Positions 43,165 to 51,618 of a DNA stretch of 64,000 bases are shown here, one piece after another. A model generated the notes under the pieces. It saw only the letters and a program-made list of their open reading frames with translations, was not told the origin of the DNA and did not search any database. A program made the translations under genes and the position numbers. The stretch is from Bradyrhizobium diazoefficiens USDA 110. Lineage in GTDB: Bacteria > Pseudomonadota > Alphaproteobacteria > Rhizobiales > Xanthobacteraceae. Numbering within the stretch: the stretch's first letter is position 1; the number at the start of each line of letters is the position of its first letter. Where the stretch lies: NCBI RefSeq assembly GCF_000011365.1, contig NC_004463.1, positions 6,868,001 through 6,932,000 of the forward strand. Direction: 5' to 3'.

Positions 43165-44439
43165 TCAATTCGCGGCGCAGAGGGCCTGATCGAGATCCGC
43201 GACGATGTCGTCGATGTGCTCAATTCCGACGCTCAGCCTGATCATCTCGGGCCGTACGCCGGCTTTGTCCTGTTCTTCGGCCGACATTTGCCGGTGCGTT
43301 GTCGATGCGGGGTGGCAGGCGAGCGTTTTCGCGTCGCCAATATTGACCAGCCGCTTGCAGAGCTTCAGCGCGTCGTAGAACCGCTTGCCCGCCTCGAAGC
43401 CTCCAGCCACGCCAAAAGTCAGCAGCGAACACGCCCGGCCACCCAGATACTTCTGCGTCAGCACGAAATAGGGGCTGTCGTGAAAGCCGGCATAGTTCAC
43501 CCACTCGACACGGCGGTTATTGCGCAAGAACTGCGCGACCTTTGCGCCATTCTCGACGTGCCGCTCGATCCGGAGCGCGACGGTCTCGATGCCCTGGAGC
43601 AGCAGGAAAGCGTTCATCGGCGCCAGGACGGCGCCGGTGGTCCTCTGGGAGACGGCGCGGCAACGCGCAATGTAGGCGGCGGCGCCGTAGCGCTCGGTAA
43701 AGACCAGCCCGTGGTAGGATTTCTCCGGCTCGTTCATCATCGGGAAGCGCCGGCGATGCTCCGCCCACGGGAACCTGCCGCCGTCGACGATAATTCCACC
43801 AAGCGTCGTGCCATGCCCGCCCATGAATTTCGTCAGCGACTCCACGACGATGTCTGCGCCGTATTCGATCGGCCTGAGCAGGATCGGTGTCGGCACCGTG
43901 TTGTCGACGATGAGCGGGACGCCGTGCCTGTGCGCGGCATCGGCCATCGCCTGGATGTCGCAGACATTTCCGGCCGGATTCCCGACGCTCTCGCAGAACA
44001 CCGCCCGTGTATCGTCGTCGATCAGCCTTTCGACGCTTTCCGGCCGGTCGTCGTCCGAAAAACGGACCGCAATGCCCTGCCTCGGCAGGATGTGCGCGAA
44101 CAGCGTATGCGTGGTGCCATAGAGCTGCGGAACCGAGACGACGTTGGAGCCCATCTCCGCGAGGTTCACGACCGCATAGTTCACCGCGGCCTGACCGCAG
44201 GCCACGCTAAGTGCCTCGATGCCTCCTTCCAGGGCGGCGACGCGCTTCTCCAGCACGGCGTTGGTCGGATTGCCGATCCGGGTGTAGCGGAAGCCGTCCA
44301 CTTCAAGGTTGAAGAGCGCGGCTCCATGATCGGCACTGTCGAATGCATACGAGGCCGTCTGGTAGATCGGCACGGCAACGGCTTTCGTTGCCGGATCGCT
44401 TTCGAAGCCGCCGTGAACGGCGAGAGTCTCTCTCCTCAT
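43165..44439 (-). CDS. MetY-like O-acylhomoserine sulfhydrylase family PLP enzyme
   Basis: 424 residues of the Cys/Met metabolism PLP family. YTRIGNPTNAVLE (52-64), SVACGQAAVNY (78-88) and the PLP lysine Lys204 in ESLTKFMGGHG are all in place. MetY enzymes replace the O-acyl group of homoserine by a nucleophile, normally sulfide or methanethiol. Start at 44439 has GGAG seven bases upstream. Together with the adjacent MetA-like gene it gives a two-step gamma-substitution of homoserine. In this context the nucleophile may not be sulfide; the RtxA protein of rhizobitoxine synthesis shows that such domains can be used for other chemistry. Confidence 0.87.
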   Translation of the reverse strand: MRRETLAVHGGFESDPATKAVAVPIYQTASYAFDSADHGAALFNLEVDGFRYTRIGNPTNAVLEKRVAALEGGIEALSVACGQAAVNYAVVNLAEMGSNVVSVPQLYGTTHTLFAHILPRQGIAVRFSDDDRPESVERLIDDDTRAVFCESVGNPAGNVCDIQAMADAAHRHGVPLIVDNTVPTPILLRPIEYGADIVVESLTKFMGGHGTTLGGIIVDGGRFPWAEHRRRFPMMNEPEKSYHGLVFTERYGAAAYIARCRAVSQRTTGAVLAPMNAFLLLQGIETVALRIERHVENGAKVAQFLRNNRRVEWVNYAGFHDSPYFVLTQKYLGGRACSLLTFGVAGGFEAGKRFYDALKLCKRLVNIGDAKTLACHPASTTHRQMSAEEQDKAGVRPEMIRLSVGIEHIDDIVADLDQALCAAN

Positions 44440-44471
44440 GGAGGCGCTCCCTTCCGCTCTCCGATCCCGGG

Positions 44472-45476
44472 CTAGCTCCCGGCTTCCTTGGCGCATCGGT
44501 ACTCCTCGAATGCTGACGGTGCCCCGCGGTCGGTCTGCGCCAGGCCAAGCAGGTCCCGCACTGCGATCGGCCACAGCGCGACGTCTTTGCCGTGGGTATG
44601 GAACATGGCGACGGCGAGACGGTCCATTCCGAAGGCTACGCAGGCAGTGTGGGCCGGCTCGCCGGCCGCATCGACGATGCCCCAGGTGGTGCCGAAATGA
44701 TCGCGGTGGTAGTTGAAGCTCATGCAGGCGGTCGGTCGCTCCTCGGAGCGCAGAGGCACCAGCAGTTCGAACTTCAGCGACAGCTGCTTTTGGCTCACCG
44801 CCATCATCTGCCCGACCCGGCCGAAGAACGGGTCGTTGGCATGGTCGATCCTGAAGGTCAGCCCGAGATCTCGGGCGATCTTCTGTGCGCGTATGATCCA
44901 GCGCTCCCGGAACGCCGAGACGTGATCGGCGCTCCCGATGCAGACGAATTCGCGCATCCTGAAGGACTGCAGCCGGTCGAGATGGCGCGAAGGTTCGCGA
45001 CGGAAACAGTCGGCGGCCACATCGAAGCTCCAGCCGGCTGCCGGCACGGGCCCTCGGCTCGCGGCGATCGGATAGAGCGGATAGCAGGCTGCCGGCGACA
45101 GGACGAGATCGGCTGGCGATAGCGATTCGGTCCAGTCGCCGCCGGCATCGAAGCGGCTGATCGCCGCGTCGATCTCGCTTTCTATGCCGTGCAGGCCACA
45201 GACGCAGCCGAGAAGATTGGGAAAGCTCTTCAGATAGCCCGACCTCTCAAGCTGGGCGCGGTTCATGACGGGCGGGAAGCGCATCACCTCGGTGTTCGGC
45301 TCGCGATTGCGCGAGATCACCGCCGCAATTCGCTCCACAACGTCTTCATAGAGTGCGGTGCGGCCATAGACGCCGGGAGAGCCCATCTCGTGGAACAGCG
45401 CATCCGCAAGATGGTCCAGCGGATCGGCCGGAGGCGGAGTGGAGTCCGCCGGTGCTTCGACAATGGCCAGGTTCAT
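44472..45476 (-). CDS. Amino acid:[carrier protein] ligase (truncated seryl-tRNA synthetase homolog)
   Basis: 334 residues, the length of a class II aminoacyl-tRNA synthetase core without the tRNA-binding domain. Motif 2 is visible at CFRREPSRHLDRLQSFRMRE (157-176) and motif 3 at ACVAFGMDRLAVAMF (278-292). Cys131, Glu176 and Cys279 stand where zinc ligands lie in the methanogenic-type SerRS-like family. Known members, first described from Bradyrhizobium, activate glycine or alanine with ATP and load it onto the phosphopantetheine of a small carrier protein instead of tRNA. The carrier partner is probably encoded at 46973 or 49189. AAGGA precedes the ATG. Confidence 0.9.
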   Translation of the reverse strand: MNLAIVEAPADSTPPPADPLDHLADALFHEMGSPGVYGRTALYEDVVERIAAVISRNREPNTEVMRFPPVMNRAQLERSGYLKSFPNLLGCVCGLHGIESEIDAAISRFDAGGDWTESLSPADLVLSPAACYPLYPIAASRGPVPAAGWSFDVAADCFRREPSRHLDRLQSFRMREFVCIGSADHVSAFRERWIIRAQKIARDLGLTFRIDHANDPFFGRVGQMMAVSQKQLSLKFELLVPLRSEERPTACMSFNYHRDHFGTTWGIVDAAGEPAHTACVAFGMDRLAVAMFHTHGKDVALWPIAVRDLLGLAQTDRGAPSAFEEYRCAKEAGS

Positions 45477-45502
45477 TAGGCCGTTTCCTTTTCAGAAGGA
45501 GA

Positions 45503-46729
45503 TCAATCGCACAAAGAGCCCGGAACGGTGCTCATCAGCGTGGCGGTACCCATGCTGGAGAGGATGCGATCGTTATTGATCATGATCGGAGCGGAGAGCA
45601 CGTCACGCAGGTGGCGACCGATACTGACGTCGGTGTCGTTGCGGTATCCGGACAGGCCGCAGGCGCGCATCGCGTGCATGACGGTCGCAACCGCGAGCTC
45701 CGAGGCCTCCACCTTGAGAAGATTGATCGAGGACTGGAAGTCGACGGACGAAAGCGCGCGCACGTCCCGTTCGCAAGCTCCATAGAGCTGGAGATTTGCG
45801 GCGATGACGGCGCGTAATTTCGTCAGGGTCATTTTGGCGGCGGTGAAGTGCGCCGCGCCGGGAGGCATGTTGCCGCCCGATCCGCGGGCGGCCTTGCGAA
45901 TGAAGAGCTGCGCCCGGTCCACCGCCGCAGCCGCGATCCCCGCCCAGACTGAGGACCAGCACAGGTGGGCGACGGGCGTCATCGTCTGCGCATGGATCTT
46001 TTCGTATGCCACGGGGAATATCTGGTCCGCAGCGCCCCTGAAATTCAGCTTGAAGCCGGCGCTGCAGGTCCCGCGCATGCCGAGCGTCTCCCACCCGAGA
46101 GTGGGCTCCAGCGTATAGTCGTCACGGGTGATGGCGAGTAACACCTGATCGGATCCGGCGGCGGAGTCCGAGCGGCGGGCGACGGTGATGATGCCGTCCG
46201 CCTCGGCGCCGTACGAAATCACGGTCGCGTCGCGCACCAGCGAAATCTCGGTGCCGGCGCTCTCCACTGCGGCCGAGCTGAAGCGTATGTTTCCGCCGTT
46301 CTGGCCTTCCGTGGTCGACGACGCCAGCAGCATCTGCTCGGCAGCCACGCGGCGCATGAGGCTCTCATGCCAACCACTGCCCGCGCCGTGGCGAACCAGG
46401 CACGCGACCTTGGTCTGATGCATCGCGAAGATCATCCCGACCGAAGCGCAGGCGCGGCCGAGCGCGTAACACATATCGGCCACCTCGGAGATAGGCGCAC
46501 CGTCTCCGCCGAACTCGACCGGAATCTGGGCGCCCAGAAGTCCCTCCTTGCGCGCCGCGTCGATCGCCTTCCGCGGGAATCGCGCCTCGCGATCGACCGC
46601 CTCGGCCTCCGCCGCGGCGACCTGCGCGACATTTGCCGTTCGCTGCTGGAACGAGGATCCGTCGGGAGAGAATGCTATTCGGCCAATTTCCGTGGCGACG
46701 TTGCGGAACTGAACTTCCTGCACAGTCAT
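45503..46729 (-). CDS. Acyl-CoA dehydrogenase-like flavoprotein
   Basis: 408 residues of acyl-CoA dehydrogenase fold: N-terminal helical domain (IDAARKEGLLGAQIPVEFGG, ~57), flavin-contact region ASSTTEGQNGGNI and LGWETLGMRGTCSAGFKL (~223), and C-terminal helical bundle. Near residue 385, where normal enzymes have a YEG-type catalytic glutamate, this protein reads APIMINNDRI, so the canonical base appears missing. First gene of the left arm, GGAGG before the ATG, 26 bases before the ligase gene. It may oxidize the carrier-bound aminoacyl group. Close neighbours of this kind are known beside such ligases. Confidence 0.85.
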   Translation of the reverse strand: MTVQEVQFRNVATEIGRIAFSPDGSSFQQRTANVAQVAAAEAEAVDREARFPRKAIDAARKEGLLGAQIPVEFGGDGAPISEVADMCYALGRACASVGMIFAMHQTKVACLVRHGAGSGWHESLMRRVAAEQMLLASSTTEGQNGGNIRFSSAAVESAGTEISLVRDATVISYGAEADGIITVARRSDSAAGSDQVLLAITRDDYTLEPTLGWETLGMRGTCSAGFKLNFRGAADQIFPVAYEKIHAQTMTPVAHLCWSSVWAGIAAAAVDRAQLFIRKAARGSGGNMPPGAAHFTAAKMTLTKLRAVIAANLQLYGACERDVRALSSVDFQSSINLLKVEASELAVATVMHAMRACGLSGYRNDTDVSIGRHLRDVLSAPIMINNDRILSSMGTATLMSTVPGSLCD

Positions 46730-46972
46730 GGGCCCGAGCCTCCCGTTTCATGGTTGTCATGATTGGACAATGCGAGCCAGATCGAGATGAATGCCGCTCA
46801 AAATCGACAAGTAGCTCACTTCCCCTGCCGCGTCGCTGGCGCAGAAGTGGGTGTCAAGGAGCTTCCACTCCCGGGCGAGGTACCTCCGAAGCAGAGCTAT
46901 TGACCGAAGGAACAGTTGGGTATCGTCGCCCCGAATGTGATCACGCCTGGCCACGGCAGGAGACCGGCTGAA
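46730..46972. promoter_or_regulatory. Bidirectional promoter region of the carrier-protein cluster
   Basis: 243 bases separate the two divergent arms. They hold the AGGAG ribosome site of the carrier protein gene and the GGAGG site of the dehydrogenase gene. No reading frame with coding character and no clear operator repeat was recognised; -35/-10 elements were not identified with confidence. Confidence 0.4.
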
Positions 46973-47242
46973 ATGCACAACACTGCCATCAACGTTCAGA
47001 ACCGTGTTCTGTCGGTCGTCAGGAGCGTCCTCCAGCAGAACGCGATCAGCGCCGATGTCCACCCGGAGTCGCGACTCGTGGATATCGGACTCAGCTCGAT
47101 GGGGATGGTCGAGTTGATGCTCAAGGTCGAAGCCGAGTTCGATCTCATCCTTCCCCAGTTCGAGATCACGCCCGAGAATTTTCGATCGGTAAAGGCAATG
47201 GAGCGGATGATCCTCAACCAGCTGGGATCCGGGTCGGGATGA
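46973..47242 (+). CDS. Acyl/aminoacyl carrier protein 1
   Basis: 89 residues, a complete carrier protein. The phosphopantetheine site is RLVDIGLSSMGMVELML (34-50), with Ser42 the probable attachment point. Helices on either side (NVQNRVLSVVRSVL and NFRSVKAMERMIL) fit the four-helix ACP fold. AGGAG lies 12 bases before ATG. First gene of the right arm; its stop overlaps the acyl-CoA synthetase start (ATGA). The LSSM rather than LDSL form is common among carrier proteins of amino acid:CP ligases, so it is the preferred partner. Confidence 0.9.
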   Translation: MHNTAINVQNRVLSVVRSVLQQNAISADVHPESRLVDIGLSSMGMVELMLKVEAEFDLILPQFEITPENFRSVKAMERMILNQLGSGSG

Positions 47243-49155
47243 AGCCAGTTGAACAGAGGTTCTGCTTCGACAACCAGGCGAGCCGCATTGAACGGGTGCG
47301 CGCGCCCCCCGAGCCAGCTCAGCCGCATGATCACGTTCAGAAGAAAGTCGTGATCCAGCAGGCGACCAGACGCGACGCTCTGCGGCGCAGACCATCCGCC
47401 GCCAAGACCTGGCTGCAAGCCATCGCACTCACCGCACGGCTCGAAGCCCAGCCGCATCGGTTGTTCGCCGACATCGTGGAGGATTGGGCACAGCGTCAGC
47501 CCGGGCGGCCCGCGTTGCTCTCGGATGGCCAATCCTTCACCTATGGCGAACTCGCTGCCCGGATCAACCGGTATGCGCGCTGGGCGCGGGACGTCGGCCT
47601 CCAAGCCGGCCGCACCGTCTGCGTGCTGATGCCGAACCGGCCGGACTACCTCGCCTGCTGGCTCGGCATCAGCAGCGTCGGCGGGACGGTGGCACTGATC
47701 AACACCAGGCTGGTCGGCCAGTCGCTCGCCCACTGTATCGACGTCGCTCATGCCGATCACCTCATCCTCGCTGCCGATTGCGTGGATGCGTTCGAGAGCT
47801 CACGTCCGCACCTGCACCGCGAGCCGCAATGTTGGAGCCTCGGCACCGGCGATCCAAGCGGCGATCTGGATGCGGCGCTCGCCGCATTCGAGCCACGTCC
47901 GCTGTCCTCCGCCGAACGCGGCGACGTCACGATCGACGAACGCGCGCTCCTCATCTACACCTCGGGCACCACGGGCCTACCGAAGGCGGCGAACGTCAGT
48001 CATCGCCGCATTCTCGCCTGGGGCGGATGGTTCTCCGGACTGACGGACGCGTCCATCGAGGATCGTCTCTACGATTGCCTGCCGCTGTATCACTCCGTGG
48101 GCGGCGTCGCCGCTCCCTGCAGCATGCTCTGCGCGGGCGGTTCGGTCGCGATTGCGGAGAAGTTTTCCGCTGGCAGCTTCTGGGACGACATCGAACGTTT
48201 CGACTGCACCGTCTTCCAGTATATTGGTGAGCTTTGCCGCTATTTGCTGAAGGCGCCAGCGTCTGAACAAGAGGCGCGACACCGGCTGCGGCTGGCGGTC
48301 GGTAACGGATTGCGCGGCGACATCTGGGAGACGTTCGCCAACCGGTTCGCGATTCCGCAGATCCTCGAATTCTATGCCGCAACCGAAGGCAATTTCTCGC
48401 TGTTTAACGTCGATGGAAAACCGGGCGCGATCGGCCGGGTCCCGCCAGTTCTGGCGCATCGCTTTCCCGCCTCGATCGTCAAGATCGATGCGGACAGCGG
48501 CAGCCCGGTCCGGAGCGCTGCAGGGCTCTGCATCGCCTGCGCACCTGGCGAGATCGGCGAGGCTGTCGGACGTATCGGTGGCGGCGATCGCGACGGCCGG
48601 CCTTTCGAGGGCTACACGGATCCCGAGGAGACCAAGAAAAAGGTTCTGCACGACGTCTTCGCTGTGGGCGATGCCTGGTTCCGCACCGGTGATCTGATGT
48701 TGCGCGATGCGCAGGGCTACTTGCACTTCATCGACCGCGTCGGCGACACCTTCCGCTGGAAGGGCGAGAACGTCGCGACCAGCGAAGTGAACGACGCAAT
48801 CAGGGACTGCCCCGGCGTTCTCGACGCCTCGACCTATGGAGTTGCGGTGTCCGGGGCCGATGGCCGCGCCGGCATGGCGGCCTTGGTGGTGGACCGAGAT
48901 TTCGATCTCGAGATATTCAACGAACACCTTTCGCATCGGCTGCCGCCTTATGCAGTTCCAGCCTTCGTCAGGCTGTGCCCGGCGCTCGAGACGACCGACA
49001 CCTTCAAGCAGCAAAAGCAGCGGCTGATCCGCGAGGGATTCGATCCTTCGCTGGTGGACGATCCGCTGTTCCTGCGTGATCCGGCGACCGGCGGCTATCG
49101 TTCGATCGACCGGGCCGTCTACGCGCGCGTCGTTGAGGGCGAAATCAGGCTCTGA
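47239..49155 (+). CDS. Acyl-CoA/acyl-ACP synthetase (ANL family, FadD6/FATP-like)
   Basis: 638 residues. The AMP-binding core has the P-loop LLIYTSGTTGLPKAANVSH (~235-253), the EFYAATEGNFSLFNVDG segment (~376) typical of FATP-like long-chain enzymes, the hinge GDLMLRDAQGYLHFIDRVGDTFRWKGENV (~485) and a C-terminal domain. The first ~75 residues are a basic unassigned extension. It activates a carboxylic acid as adenylate and passes it to CoA or a carrier. Coupled to carrier protein 1 by a four-base overlap. Probably loads the acyl part of the product. Confidence 0.87.
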   Translation: MKPVEQRFCFDNQASRIERVRAPPEPAQPHDHVQKKVVIQQATRRDALRRRPSAAKTWLQAIALTARLEAQPHRLFADIVEDWAQRQPGRPALLSDGQSFTYGELAARINRYARWARDVGLQAGRTVCVLMPNRPDYLACWLGISSVGGTVALINTRLVGQSLAHCIDVAHADHLILAADCVDAFESSRPHLHREPQCWSLGTGDPSGDLDAALAAFEPRPLSSAERGDVTIDERALLIYTSGTTGLPKAANVSHRRILAWGGWFSGLTDASIEDRLYDCLPLYHSVGGVAAPCSMLCAGGSVAIAEKFSAGSFWDDIERFDCTVFQYIGELCRYLLKAPASEQEARHRLRLAVGNGLRGDIWETFANRFAIPQILEFYAATEGNFSLFNVDGKPGAIGRVPPVLAHRFPASIVKIDADSGSPVRSAAGLCIACAPGEIGEAVGRIGGGDRDGRPFEGYTDPEETKKKVLHDVFAVGDAWFRTGDLMLRDAQGYLHFIDRVGDTFRWKGENVATSEVNDAIRDCPGVLDASTYGVAVSGADGRAGMAALVVDRDFDLEIFNEHLSHRLPPYAVPAFVRLCPALETTDTFKQQKQRLIREGFDPSLVDDPLFLRDPATGGYRSIDRAVYARVVEGEIRL

Positions 49156-49188
49156 CATCGGCTCGGAAGCCGAAATGTGAGGTGTACC

Positions 49189-49434
49189 ATGTCGGTCAAA
49201 TCGAAGATTTTCTCCGCGATGGAGCAGATCGCCGAAGAACAGAAGGTCACGCTTCCGCCGCTCGAGGACGATCTGTCACTGAACGAAACCGGGTTCGATT
49301 CGCTGGCATTCGCCATCCTGGTTGCGCGGCTGGAGGACGAGCTCGGTATCGATCCGTTCACTGTCGCCGAGGACGCAGCCTTCCCGTCTACCCTCGGTGA
49401 GTTCGTCAGGGCCTACGAGAATGTCCCCGCCTGA
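49189..49434 (+). CDS. Acyl carrier protein 2
   Basis: 81 residues with the phosphopantetheine site LNETGFDSLAFAIL (31-44, Ser38) in the standard DSL form, then a highly acidic helix II/III (ARLEDELGIDPF). GAGGT lies about 6 bases before the ATG. Its end overlaps the next adenylating enzyme by 14 bases. It differs clearly from carrier protein 1 in its site motif, so the two probably carry different groups. Confidence 0.9.
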   Translation: MSVKSKIFSAMEQIAEEQKVTLPPLEDDLSLNETGFDSLAFAILVARLEDELGIDPFTVAEDAAFPSTLGEFVRAYENVPA

Positions 49435-50806
49435 CATCATTGCGTTGCGCCAATATCTTGGCGCGGGGCCGAAGGACCGCACGATTTCCGATGCCCGGCA
49501 CAGTGTATCGCTGACCGACATGATCGAGCACAGCTGCCTGACCGGCGGGTCCTTCGAATTATCCGGCCGCTCGGTGCTGCTTGCGACGTCGAGACAGCTG
49601 CTGTCCGCGCTTGCAATGATCGAGCTCGACGGCGTCGCCCGCCGCATCCTTCTAGGCCCGCCCGACCTCGATTGGGATCGCCTGCAGGTCCTGCTCGATC
49701 AGGCCGGGATCGACACCATCGTCACCGATCAGCCGCTACACCGATGCAGTGCTGGCAAGCGCGCTATTATCGGCGTCGACCTGCCCGAACGGAAGGCCGT
49801 GGGACGGAAGGTCGACCATGCGACCGAATGGTTGATGCTGACCTCGGGGACTTCGGGGCTGCCGAAGATCGTTCGACATACGCTCGATGGACTCGCCGGC
49901 GCGATTATCGCCGACGGGCCCGCGCGCTACCGGAACGCAACCTGGGCGACGTTCTACGACATTCGCCGCTATGGCGGCCTGCAAATTTTCCTGCGGGCCG
50001 TGATCGGCGGCGGATCGATGGTGCTTTCGGAGCCCGGGGAAGCCATTGCTGCCCATGTGGCGCGGCTGCGCGCGGGCGGCGTCACCCACATCTCCGGGAC
50101 GCCGTCGCACTGGCGCAAGCTCCTGATGAGCGGCGCGTCCGCCGATTTCTCGCCGCACTATGTCCGCTTGTCGGGCGAAATCGCCGACCAGGCGGTGCTG
50201 GACGGCCTGGCCAGAGCATTTCCGCATGCGTCAATCGGGCACGCCTATGCCTCGACCGAGGCAGGCGTCGGTTTCAGCGTGGACGATGGGCGCGAGGGTT
50301 TTCCTGCCCACCTGATCGGGCAGAATCGCGCCGGCGTCGAGATGAAGGTGGTCGACGGCTCACTGCGGATCCGTTCCCGGCGTACGGCGCGCGCCTATGT
50401 CGGCGCCGATGCTCCGCCGCTCGCCGACACCGAGGGCTTCGTCGATACCGGCGATATGGTCGAGCTGCGCGGCGAACGATACCACTTCGTGGGCCGTCGA
50501 GGCGGCATCATCAACATCGGCGGGCTGAAGGTGCATCCGGAGGAGGTGGAAGCGGTGATCAACCGGCACGCGTCGGTCCAGATGTCGCGCGCGCGGTCGC
50601 GCAGGAGCCCGATCACCGGCGCCATCGTGGTCGCCGACGTCATCCTCACCAACGGCACCGATGGGGAGCGCCATGAGACGATCCGCGCGGAGATTCTCAG
50701 CCAGTGCAAGAACTGCCTGGCAGTATGGAAGGTGCCCGCGGTGATCCGCTTCGTCGAGCGGCTCGACGTCACGGCAGCGGGGAAACTGGCGCGCACCGAT
50801 GCGTAA
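49421..50806 (+). CDS. AMP-dependent ligase (short ANL family, acyl-ACP ligase-like)
   Basis: 461 residues, shorter than typical ANL enzymes. The P-loop is WLMLTSGTSGLPKIVRHTLDG (~138), followed by YASTEAGVGFSVDDG (~276), GDMVELRGERYHFVGRRGGIINIGG (~344) and a C-terminal domain with AAGKLARTD as catalytic lysine end. It resembles acyl-ACP ligases such as those for salicylate or long-chain acids. It starts inside the carrier protein 2 gene, so that carrier is its likely acceptor. The eight-base overlap with the following reductase shows a tight operon. Confidence 0.85.
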   Translation: MSPPDIIALRQYLGAGPKDRTISDARHSVSLTDMIEHSCLTGGSFELSGRSVLLATSRQLLSALAMIELDGVARRILLGPPDLDWDRLQVLLDQAGIDTIVTDQPLHRCSAGKRAIIGVDLPERKAVGRKVDHATEWLMLTSGTSGLPKIVRHTLDGLAGAIIADGPARYRNATWATFYDIRRYGGLQIFLRAVIGGGSMVLSEPGEAIAAHVARLRAGGVTHISGTPSHWRKLLMSGASADFSPHYVRLSGEIADQAVLDGLARAFPHASIGHAYASTEAGVGFSVDDGREGFPAHLIGQNRAGVEMKVVDGSLRIRSRRTARAYVGADAPPLADTEGFVDTGDMVELRGERYHFVGRRGGIINIGGLKVHPEEVEAVINRHASVQMSRARSRRSPITGAIVVADVILTNGTDGERHETIRAEILSQCKNCLAVWKVPAVIRFVERLDVTAAGKLARTDA

Positions 50807-51524
50807 CGTTATCGTCACCGGTGGCAGCCGCGGTATCGGCCTTGCCATTGCGCGCAGGCTCGCCGCGTCCGGCGAGTATAACGTGATCGCCGTCGCGCGC
50901 CGCGAGAGCGAGGAGCTTGCGGCTGCGGTCCGCGAAGCCCAGCGCCGCCTGCATTTCCGCGCCTGCGACCTTGCGGTGACCAATGCGATCCCGGTCTTCG
51001 CAAAATCGATGCGCGACGAATTCGGCGCGATTTACGGCCTCGTCAACAATGCCGGGGTCGGTCCCGACGGGCTGCTGGCGACCATGCACAATTCCGATAT
51101 CGAGGCCCTGATCCGCTTGAACGTGTTGTCGCCCATGATCCTGACCAAATACGTAGCGCGCCATATGATGGCAGACGGCGCGGGGCGAATCGTCAACATT
51201 TCCTCCATCGTGGCCTCGACCGGCCACAGCGGCTTGTCCGTGTATGCCGCGTCCAAGGCCGCGGTTGTCGGCTTCACCCGCTCGCTGGCCCGAGAAGTAG
51301 GCAGGGTCAGCATCACAGTGAACGCTATCGCGCCCGGCTTCATCGATACCGAATTGACCAGGTCCCTGGACGACGAAGGCCGTCGACGCATCGCTCGCCG
51401 CAGCGCATTGCGCCACCTGCCAGAAGCCGACGACGTCGCTTCCGTGGTCGAGTATCTTCTCGGCGAAGGCGGCCGGAACATCACCGGCACCGTGGTGACG
51501 GTCGACGCCGGTAACACTGCCTGA
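50799..51524 (+). CDS. SDR-family 3-oxoacyl-ACP reductase-like protein
   Basis: 241 residues of a classical short-chain dehydrogenase. NADPH site TGGSRGIGLAIARRL (7-21), NNAGVGPDG (~83), catalytic Ser in NISSIVAS (~134) and YAASK (~149). It is FabG-like and is expected to reduce a beta-keto or other carbonyl group on a carrier protein. Last gene of the right arm. The cofactor arginine in VARRES (~33) suggests NADPH. Confidence 0.9.
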   Translation: MRNVIVTGGSRGIGLAIARRLAASGEYNVIAVARRESEELAAAVREAQRRLHFRACDLAVTNAIPVFAKSMRDEFGAIYGLVNNAGVGPDGLLATMHNSDIEALIRLNVLSPMILTKYVARHMMADGAGRIVNISSIVASTGHSGLSVYAASKAAVVGFTRSLAREVGRVSITVNAIAPGFIDTELTRSLDDEGRRRIARRSALRHLPEADDVASVVEYLLGEGGRNITGTVVTVDAGNTA

Positions 51525-51618
51525 GCGCCGGGAATCGGGCATCCGCCGTCGAGGGCGACCTCTCCTCCCGCCTCAAAAGCACTCGAAGTCGACCTCGCTT
51601 GACAGCAGGCTCGACACT

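Noticed and set aside
46757..47428. Minus-strand frame across the bidirectional promoter and carrier protein 1
   Set aside because: Antisense of a clear carrier protein with DIGLSSM motif; no motifs on the minus strand.
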